Positions 44,248 through 52,598 of a stretch of 64,000 bases of DNA are shown in pieces. Within the stretch, counting starts at the first letter, position 1. Every line of letters begins with the position of its first letter. The position numbers and the translations under genes were made by a program. Under the pieces are notes generated by a model. It was not told the DNA's origin, did not search any database, and saw only the letters and a list, made by a program, of their open reading frames with translations. The stretch lies in assembly GCA_963991985.1 (NCBI GenBank), contig CAXDRX010000001.1:1-64000 (forward strand), in the 5' to 3' direction. Origin of the DNA: MED-G17 sp963991985. Its GTDB lineage: Bacteria > Bacteroidota > Bacteroidia > NS11-12g > UBA9320.

Positions 44248-45520
44248 TTAATTCACCAAATTTATCCAAACATGCAAGAATAGTTTCATAGATTTTATTC
44301 AATTGTTTGTTTGACGTTACAAAAGGGGGTGTGAGATAAATTGTATTGCCCAAAGGCCGCAAAAAAATTCCTTTATCCATAAAAAACTGAAATATTTCAT
44401 TTCTTTTTTCCCCATATCTATTGAGGACTTGGGAGAGCTCAAATGCCATTATTATTCCTTCATTCCTTACGTTTTTGACCCTTTGGTCATTTTTTAATTT
44501 CGTACAAAAAATTTGGTGCTGTTTTTCGATTCTTTGTTTGTTTGATTTCATTTCGTTTGAATGATAAAGATCAATAGCAACACTTGCTATTTTACAAGCA
44601 ATCGGGTTGGCTGTGTAGGTATGACCATGAAAAAATCCTTTGGCATTTTTATCACTCAAAAATGCATTGAAAATTGTTTCGGTGCAGGAGGTTATTCCCA
44701 TGGGGACCATTCCGGCAGTCAATGCCTTTGAAAGACAAACAATGTCGGGTTGGATGGTTGCTTGTAGGGAGGCAAAAATATCTCTGGTCTTGCCAAAGCC
44801 CGTCATCACTTCATCTGCAATTTTAAGGACATTGTATTGTTTGCACAATCGCAGAAGCTGACATAAGAATTTTGCTTTATACATTTTCATTCCCGCTGCT
44901 CCTTGAACCAAAGGTTCGTATATGAATCCAATTACGTCGCCTACTTGTAGAATTTTTTCAAGCTTGGTCAATACTAGTTCTAGATTGTCTTCATCTGGGA
45001 TAGGTATTCTCTTTACAGAAACAAAAAAGTCTTCAAATGCGCCGTTGTACACAGACAAGCCTGAGACAGACATTGCACCAAATGTGTCGCCATGGAAACC
45101 TTCTTCAAATGCAACAAAAACTTTTCTTCTTTCACCTTGATTATGAAAATATTGAATGGCCATTTTTAAAGCAACATCTACCGAAGTAGAGCCATTTTCG
45201 CTAAAGAACAGTCTGTTTTGCCCAAAAGGAAGCAAAGGAATTAGTTTTTCAGAAAGTTCTATGGCAGGCTCATGGGTGAAACCTGCAAAAACAATCTGAT
45301 CCATATTTTCCATTTGCGCAGCAGCAGCATCTATGAGTTTGGGATGACAATGACCGTAAATGGCCGTATACCAAGAGGCAATTGCATCAATGTATTCGTT
45401 CCCAAATTCGTCCAACAAAAGGGCCCCTTTGGTTTTTTGAATCCCTAAAGCCTCTGGGAGAAGTTGGTGTTGGGTCAAAGGATGCCAAATGTGCTTTTTA
45501 TCTCGTTTGCTCAAACTCAT
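44240..45520 (-). CDS. bioA: Adenosylmethionine-8-amino-7-oxononanoate aminotransferase BioA
   Basis: PLP-dependent class III aminotransferase that makes 7,8-diaminopelargonate (DAPA) from KAPA with SAM as amino donor. The 426-residue sequence starts with the typical 'KRDKKHIWHPLTQHQLLPEALGI'. The PLP lysine is in CLSKALTAGMVPMG; 'SENGSTSVDVALKMA' binds phosphate; 'EEGFHGDTFGAMSVSG' and 'FMDKGIFLRPLGNTIYLTPPF' complete the match. It overlaps bioD by 4 and the KAS gene by 8 bases. Confidence 0.97.
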   Translation of the reverse strand: MSLSKRDKKHIWHPLTQHQLLPEALGIQKTKGALLLDEFGNEYIDAIASWYTAIYGHCHPKLIDAAAAQMENMDQIVFAGFTHEPAIELSEKLIPLLPFGQNRLFFSENGSTSVDVALKMAIQYFHNQGERRKVFVAFEEGFHGDTFGAMSVSGLSVYNGAFEDFFVSVKRIPIPDEDNLELVLTKLEKILQVGDVIGFIYEPLVQGAAGMKMYKAKFLCQLLRLCKQYNVLKIADEVMTGFGKTRDIFASLQATIQPDIVCLSKALTAGMVPMGITSCTETIFNAFLSDKNAKGFFHGHTYTANPIACKIASVAIDLYHSNEMKSNKQRIEKQHQIFCTKLKNDQRVKNVRNEGIIMAFELSQVLNRYGEKRNEIFQFFMDKGIFLRPLGNTIYLTPPFVTSNKQLNKIYETILACLDKFGELNE

Positions 45521-46140
45521 AAAATAGAAAGAAGCTTAGGTTTTATGTTATGAGCGTATTGTTGGATGATTTTTGGTGTAATTCTATCGTGTTGTTCTAG
45601 CCTACCCAAAGTTGGCAAACCGCTTTTTTGAAGAATAATGTCTTGAGTAGATTTATTTTTTTTTCCATTGAATAGCAAAACAATTTTTTTAAATCCTCGG
45701 CTTTTTAATATTTCTATGCTCATCAGGGTATGGTTTATACTACCTAGATAATTTTTGGAGACCAATACAATAAGATCATCGTTATGGATCAAATCTACGA
45801 TGGTATCTTTATGATTGAGCGGAACAAGCAAACCTCCAGCCCCTTCGATGACCAATTTGTTTTTGGTTGTAGGTCTTTTAATGTTTTTTAAATTTATCTG
45901 CAGGTTTTCTAGTTCTGCCGCGGCATGAGGACTCATCGGTTTTTCTAGTGCATAGGCGTGGGGGTGTATTACTATGGAATTGTCCTGAAGGTAATGAGCA
46001 ATGGAATGAGCATCTGAAAAGTCCAAATTACCAGATTGAATTGGCTTCCAATAATCTGCTCGAAGCGCTTGAACCAGTATGGAAGATGCAATTGTCTTTC
46101 CTACATCTGTAGAAATTCCTGTAACGAATAAGTTAGTCAA
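45517..46140 (-). CDS. bioD: Dethiobiotin synthetase BioD
   Basis: ATP-dependent carboxylase that closes the ureido ring of dethiobiotin from DAPA and CO2. The P-loop is TGISTDVGKT at residues 8-17 (family TGT-x-VGKT), and 'KLVIEGAGGLLVPLN' is the conserved EGAGG loop. 207 residues is normal. It overlaps bioF by 8 and bioA by 4 bases, so the four genes are translationally coupled. Confidence 0.95.
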   Translation of the reverse strand: MTNLFVTGISTDVGKTIASSILVQALRADYWKPIQSGNLDFSDAHSIAHYLQDNSIVIHPHAYALEKPMSPHAAAELENLQINLKNIKRPTTKNKLVIEGAGGLLVPLNHKDTIVDLIHNDDLIVLVSKNYLGSINHTLMSIEILKSRGFKKIVLLFNGKKNKSTQDIILQKSGLPTLGRLEQHDRITPKIIQQYAHNIKPKLLSIL

Positions 46141-47287
46141 ATTTGGATCGAATTTTTTTAAGTTCTTTTAAGAGTTTTTCTATTTGGTTGTCACTATTGA
46201 AACTATGCAAACAGATACGCAATCTTTCTTTATTTTTTGGAACAGTTGGCGAAAGTATAGCTTTTACCAAAAATCCCTTATCATGCAACATAGAAGAAGC
46301 CTTTTTTACCTCAAAATTTCCCTTCATTACATATGATTGTATGGCTGAATGGCTCGGATAAAAATTGTCTAATTCTAATTGATTTTTTAAATCATTGAAC
46401 AATGAAATTTTCTTTGTCAATTGCCTTTGCAAATGGTTTCGGTTCAACATCCATTCATAGGCAGACTGAATGGTTGCAACACTATACGGGCTCATTGAGG
46501 TGCTATAAATCAAAGACCTTGCATAGTTGATCAAAAATTTTTTTAATGACTCAGCTCCTAAAATGGCGGCGCCATGGCAGCCCAGCGCTTTTCCAAATGT
46601 GACTACCCTCGCAAAAACTTTTTCTTCCAATGCATATTTTTGAACTAAGCCTTCACCTTTGTTGCCAAATACCCCTATGGCATGGGCCTCATCCAATACC
46701 AAATGTAATTTTTTATCGGAACAATAATTTGCCAATTCAAGCAAATTGGGGCTATCCCCATCCATGGAGAAAATGGTTTCGCTGACCACATAAAACTCAT
46801 GGGCACCCTTTTTTCTGCATAACTCTACTTTATGGGCCAAATCCGCCAAATCATTGTGTTTAAATTTAATGGCTTTTGCAAAGCCCATTTTTATACCATC
46901 TCGTATGGAGGCATGAATCAATTCATCATAAAAAATATAATCTCCTCGTTGAGGTACAGAAGAAAAAAAACCAATATTGGCATCATAGCCTGAATTGAAC
47001 AATAAGGCACTATCAGAATGATGAAAATGCTTTAAGAAATCTTCCAATTTTTGGTGTATAATATGATTGCCCGACAACAACCGCGAACCAGTGCTACCAT
47101 TTATATTTTCTGTCTGGCAAAGTTTTTTTAGAACAGCCTCATGGATGGCTTCTTCCTTGGCCAAACCCAAATAATCGTTTGAAAAAAAATCCTCCCCATT
47201 TTTGATAACAGAAGGCAAAACCCTCAAATTATCTGAATGATGCCTTTGTGATAATTTTTCTTTCAGTCTTTTGGGAATCTCCTGCAC
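46133..47287 (-). CDS. bioF: 8-amino-7-oxononanoate synthase BioF
   Basis: PLP enzyme of the alpha-oxoamine synthase family: condenses pimeloyl-ACP (or -CoA) with L-alanine to KAPA. The 384-residue protein shows 'NDYLGLA', 'GSTGSRLLSGNH', 'LLFNSGYDANIGFFSSV', 'HLVLDEAHAIGVFG' and the PLP lysine in VVTFGKALGCHGAAI. First gene of the biotin operon. The start is a GTG at 47287, four bases after a TAATTTTG promoter box, giving a leaderless mRNA if transcription begins as expected. No biotin-repressor (BirA) site is recognised. Confidence 0.95.
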   Translation of the reverse strand: MQEIPKRLKEKLSQRHHSDNLRVLPSVIKNGEDFFSNDYLGLAKEEAIHEAVLKKLCQTENINGSTGSRLLSGNHIIHQKLEDFLKHFHHSDSALLFNSGYDANIGFFSSVPQRGDYIFYDELIHASIRDGIKMGFAKAIKFKHNDLADLAHKVELCRKKGAHEFYVVSETIFSMDGDSPNLLELANYCSDKKLHLVLDEAHAIGVFGNKGEGLVQKYALEEKVFARVVTFGKALGCHGAAILGAESLKKFLINYARSLIYSTSMSPYSVATIQSAYEWMLNRNHLQRQLTKKISLFNDLKNQLELDNFYPSHSAIQSYVMKGNFEVKKASSMLHDKGFLVKAILSPTVPKNKERLRICLHSFNSDNQIEKLLKELKKIRSKFD

Positions 47288-47291
47288 AAAG

Positions 47292-47299
47292 CAAAATTA
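47292..47299 (-). promoter_or_regulatory. -7 promoter box TAATTTTG of the biotin operon
   Basis: Exact TAnnTTTG on the minus strand, followed by CTTT and the bioF GTG. This is the same TTTG-CTTT-start layout as at 4504 and 15305. It supports the GTG as the true bioF start. Confidence 0.55.
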
Positions 47300-47328
47300 G
47301 AAAATTGAATAAACCACTGCACCGAAAT

Positions 47329-49977
47329 TTAGTTTTTAGAAAACCGCAAAAATCCCAAGGTGTGGATTTGTAAAATAAATGTCCCAGCGGAAAGAGCTTT
47401 TACATCTATTTTACCATTTTTTACTGTCCCCGTCAAAACTTCTTGACCTGATGCATTGAAAATATTAAAATATCCTTCTTTAATCTCTTGAAGAAAAATA
47501 TGATTTTTTACTGGATTGGGATAAAATGCGATCTTTTTGATTTGGATATTATTAACAAAAGTGATTTGATCGAATTTTAATGTAGAATCGGTTTTTTCCT
47601 TACATTGCGACGCTTGATCAATAATCTCTAAGTCAACATCTACATATTGTTTGTTGGCAGTTTGTGAAAGCAAAAATGATACTACCGAATCATTGGTTTG
47701 CAGAAAGCCACCTTCCATTGGTTGTAATTTCCAATCCGTTTGAGCATTTTTTACGTCAGTAATGGCTGAGAGAAAGAATCGGCTTTCCTCTTCAAAGGGT
47801 TGTTTTTTTGCAGCAATTTTTGCCATTGGTTTTGGCTTTAGTTGAAAGGAATCAATGTCTTTGAACAACAATGGACAAATTGATGATTTTTTAACGGCGG
47901 TGTCAACCTGGATCTTGAGCCATTGAAAGGAGCTATCCATAATGATAGCCACTACAATGGAGTCTTTGCTGGAAAACAAAGGTTGAACTTTTTTATTATT
48001 TAGTGATACGCTAAAGGAAGCACTGTCGACGTTTTCGTTCAATGTGTTCAATGCAATTTGATGCATTCCTTTGGCCAAGCAAGTATCCGTTTTTCTGATT
48101 AAATTTAGTCGGGGCGACGGGTAAGTAACCACCATAGAAGATTTTTGGCTAACACAACCCGTTTTTGAATTGGAAAAAACATATCGAACAATTGTATTCC
48201 CCACCTCAAAAATCCCTTGCTTACCTTCTTCTACTTTTTTATTGTTCAATAACCATTCCCCACCCTCGGGCATCGCATCCAAAGGAAATGGACTTTCACC
48301 ATCGCATCTATAAAGGGTATCTCCAAAAGAAAAATGACTGGAATAAATTGAATCCATGCCATTCAAGAAAAACGTCATATTTTCTTTTGCTTCACAGCCT
48401 TTTGCCATTGTTTTGTATTGCAATAAAAATTTTGCATCCTTATATTTTTGGCTTTCGTTTGAATTGACCTGGATGCTATCTCCTTTCGGCACCCCAATTT
48501 GACTTGGCTTATCGAAACCAGTTGTATCAATAACTTTCCAGACACCTCCAGGTGGTTGAATGGAAAATAAAGAGCCCAAAGAAATGGTCCCTTGATTGAA
48601 ACATGCCGGATTGGCTGTTTTATATGAAATACTTGGGCTTGCAACGATGATAATTTGCGCTGTGTCCTCAAAATGACAACCTTGCACATTTAAAACATGG
48701 TGAATCAACGATATTGTGTCTACTCCCTGGTTTGAGTGATTGAATCTAGACAATGAAAGATAGGTAGTGTCTTGAAAAACACGGAGCACGCTATCCAAAT
48801 TTTTACAATCTAAGCAAGTCCAATAGGAACTATCTACATTTTTCTTTATCAAGACTTGGTTGGCATCCAAGTTGATTTCCTTTAATGACTGGCAATAAAG
48901 GCTATTTTTCAATACTATTTCCGGGTTTTCAAACTTTTGAACAAAACGCGTACTTGATACATTCTTACAACCCGATTTGGAAACCGTAAAAAAATAAGAT
49001 CCTGAATCTTTCACCCAAATGGAATTTCCGCTTTGGCCATCACTCCATTGATATTTCGCTCCTGGCGTATATTGGGCCAAAAGATTGATGGAATCCCCGG
49101 CACATAAATTTTGATTTTCGTTGCTTAGCCATTTGACTTTAGGTTTTGCCAATACAGTAATTTTTATGGAGTCGTATGGGCCAAAACCGTTTTTGTTTTT
49201 TGCTCTCGCGGAGACATAAAATACTCCTGCGTCCGGAAAAAAAATGTTCCCAGGATTTTGTTGATTGGAACTGTCCATATTTCCACCGTTTATTTTCCAG
49301 TCATAAGCTGTGGGATTGGCACTTGCAGTGGCAGAAAAATAAACTGCTTCTTCTGCGCATAGAGTAGTCCGATTAGCGCCTATAGATGTTATGGGGACCG
49401 AATCTTGAGCATATTTAAAACGGAATGTTTTGGCATATACTTGGTCTCCTGAGTTTTGGCTATTTGCATTGGCCGCCATCACTACTGCATAAAACTTTAC
49501 ATTTCCTTGGTAGTTTTTGGGTGCTTTCCAGCGAAACTGCCAATCTGTACTATCGGTGCCTGTGGTACTCGTACCCGTTGTGGTATGTAATAGATACTGC
49601 CGTGTGTTGCTTCCATATATCCTTGTTTTTTTCTGGACACGATTGCTGAATGTCGAAAGTGTACCTACGGGCTTATTGTTGGTATCTAAAGCCGTAATCT
49701 GAAATCCAAATTTATTTATGGATGACTGTTTGTAACTCAATTTTACTGCATAGGTGCTATCTGCTTTATATTTCCCAGAGATAAAGTTGCCCGTGAGGTT
49801 AATCTTGGCCCAATTGGTCCCGCTGGTGATGAGAGAACCTGAATGGCAAGATGTGCAGTTGTTCTCACTTGGAGCATTGGTATAACCACCACCCGGACCA
49901 GAAGTATAGGTTAAAGATTTTGTAGCAACCAAAAGTGCCAAAATCAAGGTGGAAAAATAGATTGTGTTTTTTCTCAT
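47329..49977 (-). CDS. Large T9SS-secreted protein with Reeler-like N-terminal domain and CxxCH motif
   Basis: An 882-residue secreted protein from the ATG at 49977 (MRKNTIYFSTLILAL). After the signal peptide comes 'GPGGGYTNAPSENNCTSCHSG', a CxxCH motif, and a domain of about 170 residues with 'KFGFQITALDTNNKPVGT' and 'QFRWKAPKNYQGNVKFYAVVMAANANSQNSGDQVY', matching the Reeler/'choice-of-anchor V' domain. PKD/Ig-like domains follow (about 215-360), then long beta-rich segments and a type A T9SS signal ('KIAFYPNPVKNHIFL' ... 'GTFILQIHTLGFLRFSKN'). The CxxCH may bind haem or be a disulfide; it is usual in this family. Found on the cell surface; role unknown. Confidence 0.85.
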   Translation of the reverse strand: MRKNTIYFSTLILALLVATKSLTYTSGPGGGYTNAPSENNCTSCHSGSLITSGTNWAKINLTGNFISGKYKADSTYAVKLSYKQSSINKFGFQITALDTNNKPVGTLSTFSNRVQKKTRIYGSNTRQYLLHTTTGTSTTGTDSTDWQFRWKAPKNYQGNVKFYAVVMAANANSQNSGDQVYAKTFRFKYAQDSVPITSIGANRTTLCAEEAVYFSATASANPTAYDWKINGGNMDSSNQQNPGNIFFPDAGVFYVSARAKNKNGFGPYDSIKITVLAKPKVKWLSNENQNLCAGDSINLLAQYTPGAKYQWSDGQSGNSIWVKDSGSYFFTVSKSGCKNVSSTRFVQKFENPEIVLKNSLYCQSLKEINLDANQVLIKKNVDSSYWTCLDCKNLDSVLRVFQDTTYLSLSRFNHSNQGVDTISLIHHVLNVQGCHFEDTAQIIIVASPSISYKTANPACFNQGTISLGSLFSIQPPGGVWKVIDTTGFDKPSQIGVPKGDSIQVNSNESQKYKDAKFLLQYKTMAKGCEAKENMTFFLNGMDSIYSSHFSFGDTLYRCDGESPFPLDAMPEGGEWLLNNKKVEEGKQGIFEVGNTIVRYVFSNSKTGCVSQKSSMVVTYPSPRLNLIRKTDTCLAKGMHQIALNTLNENVDSASFSVSLNNKKVQPLFSSKDSIVVAIIMDSSFQWLKIQVDTAVKKSSICPLLFKDIDSFQLKPKPMAKIAAKKQPFEEESRFFLSAITDVKNAQTDWKLQPMEGGFLQTNDSVVSFLLSQTANKQYVDVDLEIIDQASQCKEKTDSTLKFDQITFVNNIQIKKIAFYPNPVKNHIFLQEIKEGYFNIFNASGQEVLTGTVKNGKIDVKALSAGTFILQIHTLGFLRFSKN

Positions 49978-50090
49978 CAACTGGTGTACAGATAAAGAAC
50001 AAATTTTCAGCAATTTCTGTTTTTAAACCCCATAATAGAAAATAAATGGTGGTGCACCTCTAGTATTGAACCTGCATTGATGACAAACTA

Positions 50091-50120
50091 TTGATACTTT
50101 GATATTTTTCTATACATTTG
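50091..50120 (+). promoter_or_regulatory. Promoter with -33 TTG and -7 TACATTTG upstream of the hydrolase lipoprotein
   Basis: TTG at 50091-50093, 19 bases, then exact TAnnTTTG (TACATTTG, 50113-50120), 19 bases before the ATG at 50140. This is the most complete Bacteroidota sigma-A-type promoter that I saw in the window. Confidence 0.55.
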
Positions 50121-50139
50121 AATCTCATTACTCTTTATT

Positions 50140-51012
50140 ATGAAGTATTTAAGTCTCAAAATCTTAACAATACTCCTAGGATTGGGCGTGTTGTTTTCCT
50201 GCAATCAAAAAACAGTAAAAGAAAAGAACTGCTGTAGTAAGGACAGTTCAAATGTTTGTAAAAAAACTTTTGTGTTGGTGCATTCGGCGTGGTTAGGCGC
50301 ATGGCAGTGGAATCAAGTAAAAAAACAACTTATCGAGAAAGGACATGAGGTAATTACCCCAGATTTACCGGGTCATGGGAGTGATAAAACGCCCGCAGCA
50401 GAAATTGATATGAATGCTTATGTCAACAAGCTGGTCCAAGTATTGAAAAATCAAGACAAGCCCGTAATCCTTGTGGGTCATAGTTTTAATGGTATTACGA
50501 TTAGTCGAGTTGCAGAATTACAACCCGAAAAAGTAGAAAAACTGGTTTATTTGACCGCTTTTTTACTACCCAAAGGTGCTTCATTTTTCTCTGCAGTTCA
50601 AGGTGTTGAAGGATCCAAAGCGGTTGAAAATTTTTATTTGTCAGAAGACGAGTCTCAAGCATTTGTTAAAGAAAATGTAATCAAAGAGGCCTTTGCGCAT
50701 GACATTTCAGATGAAATGTTTGACAAAGTCAAAGGAATGATTGTTCCTGAACCTGCAAAACCTCTAAATTACGAGCTTGAAATAAGCGAGGACAAATTTG
50801 GCAGGATTCCTAAATACTATATAGAATGCACAGAAGATAAGGCAATCCCCATTGAAGTGCAACGAGGAATGTATAAAGGAAATGTAAAGCAATATTTTTC
50901 TATCGCCTCTAGCCACACCCCCAATTTTTCTCATCCATCAGAGCTCTCAAACATTCTTTCTGGTCTGTGCAAGAAAGCTGTTTGTTGCTCTGAGTCGAAA
51001 GCAAAAAAATAG
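50140..51012 (+). CDS. Alpha/beta hydrolase-fold lipoprotein
   Basis: A 290-residue hydrolase of the alpha/beta fold with a lipoprotein signal (MKYLSLKILTILLGLGVLFSC) and a Cys-rich spacer (NCCSKDSSNVCKK). The catalytic domain begins 'TFVLVHSAWLGAWQWNQV', 'VITPDLPGHGSDKTP', with the nucleophile Ser in VGHSFNGITISRVAELQPEKVEKLVYLTAFL, an acidic residue in YIECTEDKAIPIEVQ and the His in ASSHTPNFSHP. This resembles the salicylate-esterase/hydroxynitrile-lyase branch (EstC-like). Its envelope location argues against a BioH role for the nearby biotin operon. Natural substrate unknown. Confidence 0.85.
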   Translation: MKYLSLKILTILLGLGVLFSCNQKTVKEKNCCSKDSSNVCKKTFVLVHSAWLGAWQWNQVKKQLIEKGHEVITPDLPGHGSDKTPAAEIDMNAYVNKLVQVLKNQDKPVILVGHSFNGITISRVAELQPEKVEKLVYLTAFLLPKGASFFSAVQGVEGSKAVENFYLSEDESQAFVKENVIKEAFAHDISDEMFDKVKGMIVPEPAKPLNYELEISEDKFGRIPKYYIECTEDKAIPIEVQRGMYKGNVKQYFSIASSHTPNFSHPSELSNILSGLCKKAVCCSESKAKK

Positions 51013-51044
51013 CGCAAATAGGAAAACCAATCTTACCGTAGTGT

Positions 51045-51854
51045 CTATTCTTTTGGCACTTGGTGAAGTTTTCTCACAATCCTGAGAACAATTGTTTTTG
51101 GAGAAAAAGGGATTAGCGCCAAAAGTAATTTTTGACCAAAATTTAGGCTCGGAAAAACATTTAATTTTCCTTTCATCATTGCTCTATAAGCAATCTTGGC
51201 TACGTCCTCTGCACTGACTGTTTTTCTAAAAAGAATAGAATTTTCTAATTGGGCTTCTTTTGCAAAATTACTTTCTGTAGGTGGAGGCATACACGTCGTT
51301 ACTTTGATATCGTTTCCTCTCAACTCCTCTGCCAAAGCATTCCCCAAGGAGCTTACAAAAGCCTTGGTTGCAAAATATACTGCTTGCATCGGACCAGGGA
51401 CTAAAGCTGCAGTGCTACTTATATTCATTACCCTTCCACCTTTATTCTCAATCATTTGGGGTAAAAATAGATACAGTAAATCTGTGATGGCCATTGCATT
51501 TACTTGAACCATTTTTCTGTGCTTTTCCAAGTCTTGACCAATGAAGAAACCCCGATGTCCAAAACCTGCGTTATTGACCAAATATTTCAGTGAACCAAGT
51601 TTGAGATTTTTATATGCTTGCAAAATTTTTTGAGCAGCATTGGGCTCAGCCAAGTCCTGCTCAATAGGATAAACTAGACAGTCCCAAGAGTCTTCAATCT
51701 CTGCTTTTAAATCCATCAATCTTTGTTTGTCTCTTGCAACAGCAACCAGATGTTTACCTCCATCCCGAGCAAATTCCTTAGACAATTCCGCACCTATCCC
51801 CGATGATGCACCTGTAATTAGCGCTATAGAGCTTTTTCTATCCAACGAATACAA
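51045..51854 (-). CDS. Short-chain dehydrogenase/reductase
   Basis: A 269-residue SDR with the cofactor motif TGASSGIGAELSKEFA near the N-terminus, 'NNAGFG' in the middle, and the Ser-x(n)-Y-x3-K triad as 'NISSTAALVPGPMQAVYFATKAFVSSLGNALAEELRG'. The C-terminal hydrophobic end ('KLLLALIPFSPKTIVLRIVRKLHQ') suggests membrane contact, as in many YqjQ/DltE-like SDRs. Start is a TTG (51854 or 51845); the motif position supports either. NADP(H) specificity is likely because of the Arg in 'VAVARDKQRL'. Substrate unknown. Confidence 0.88.
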   Translation of the reverse strand: MYSLDRKSSIALITGASSGIGAELSKEFARDGGKHLVAVARDKQRLMDLKAEIEDSWDCLVYPIEQDLAEPNAAQKILQAYKNLKLGSLKYLVNNAGFGHRGFFIGQDLEKHRKMVQVNAMAITDLLYLFLPQMIENKGGRVMNISSTAALVPGPMQAVYFATKAFVSSLGNALAEELRGNDIKVTTCMPPPTESNFAKEAQLENSILFRKTVSAEDVAKIAYRAMMKGKLNVFPSLNFGQKLLLALIPFSPKTIVLRIVRKLHQVPKE

Positions 51855-51946
51855 AGTAAATACTCTTAACTTTTCGTTGATGATTTTTTGTTGATTTTTT
51901 AATCTTTCAAATCTATTTCAAAAGAATATTTCTGAACGCCTTAGAC

Positions 51947-51954
51947 TAACTTTG
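51947..51954 (+). promoter_or_regulatory. -7 promoter box TAACTTTG of the phosphatase-like gene
   Basis: Exact TAnnTTTG six bases before the ATG at 51961. The in-frame TTG at 51952 lies inside this box and so is unlikely to be the start. Confidence 0.5.
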
Positions 51955-51960
51955 AATGAA

Positions 51961-52596
51961 ATGCGAATAGAGCAAGAAGTTTTATTTCCTGAAATAAAGA
52001 CATGGATAGATAATCTAGAAACTTCCAACCTCAATCGAAAGAGAATTGAAATATTGGAAGAATTAGGTAAAAAATTATTGCCAAACTTTAAAAATGAAAA
52101 TCTTCCGGATTTCCATTTTTTATGCACCCACAATTCAAGAAGAAGCCAAATGTCTCAAGCAATCACAAAAGTTTTGGCCATCCACTATGGCCTTTCAATA
52201 AACTGTTTCTCTGGGGGAACGGTTGAGACAAGTTTTCATCCAAATGCAATTGATTGTCTCCAATCAATTGGCTTTAAAATTGAAAAAAAAGAAATTTGGG
52301 AAAAACAATGGCGTTACCAACTTCGTTTTTCTCAGGAGATTGATGGTTTACCAATGTGGTCTAAGCTGTTAGATGACCCTAACAATCCGAAGCAAAATTT
52401 TATTGCCATCTTTACTTGTGATCAAGCTGCCGAAATATGTCCGGTGGTCTCAGGAAGTTTGTACAACGCAAGATTAGGCCATTCAGATCCAAAGATTTTT
52501 GATGGTACAACAAACGAAAAGGAAGGATATTTAAAATGTGCTTTTGATATTGCCACAGAAATGAAATGGCTCTTTCATTTTTTGGCAAGCAATTGA
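51961..52596 (+). CDS. Low-molecular-weight protein-tyrosine-phosphatase / arsenate reductase-like protein
   Basis: A 211-residue protein with the fold of low-molecular-weight tyrosine phosphatases and thioredoxin-type arsenate reductases. The P-loop C-x5-R appears as CTHNSRRS (family CTGNSCRS), within 'FHFLCTHNSRRSQMSQA'; the general-acid Asp is likely in the C-terminal 'SDPKIFDGTTNEKEGY'. An additional N-terminal helix-rich stretch and a long internal insertion 'WEKQWRYQLRFSQEIDGLPMWSKLLDDPNNPKQNF' occur. The third Cys of arsenate reductases is only partly seen (FTCDQAAEICPV). Either activity is possible; no ars genes lie nearby. ATG 51961 is chosen by the promoter box. Confidence 0.8.
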   Translation: MRIEQEVLFPEIKTWIDNLETSNLNRKRIEILEELGKKLLPNFKNENLPDFHFLCTHNSRRSQMSQAITKVLAIHYGLSINCFSGGTVETSFHPNAIDCLQSIGFKIEKKEIWEKQWRYQLRFSQEIDGLPMWSKLLDDPNNPKQNFIAIFTCDQAAEICPVVSGSLYNARLGHSDPKIFDGTTNEKEGYLKCAFDIATEMKWLFHFLASN

Positions 52597-52598
52597 TT

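Noticed and set aside
50140..51012. Alpha/beta hydrolase near the biotin operon as a BioH replacement
   Set aside because: It carries a lipoprotein signal, so it sits in the envelope, whereas BioH acts in the cytoplasm; it is also on the other strand and 3 kb away.
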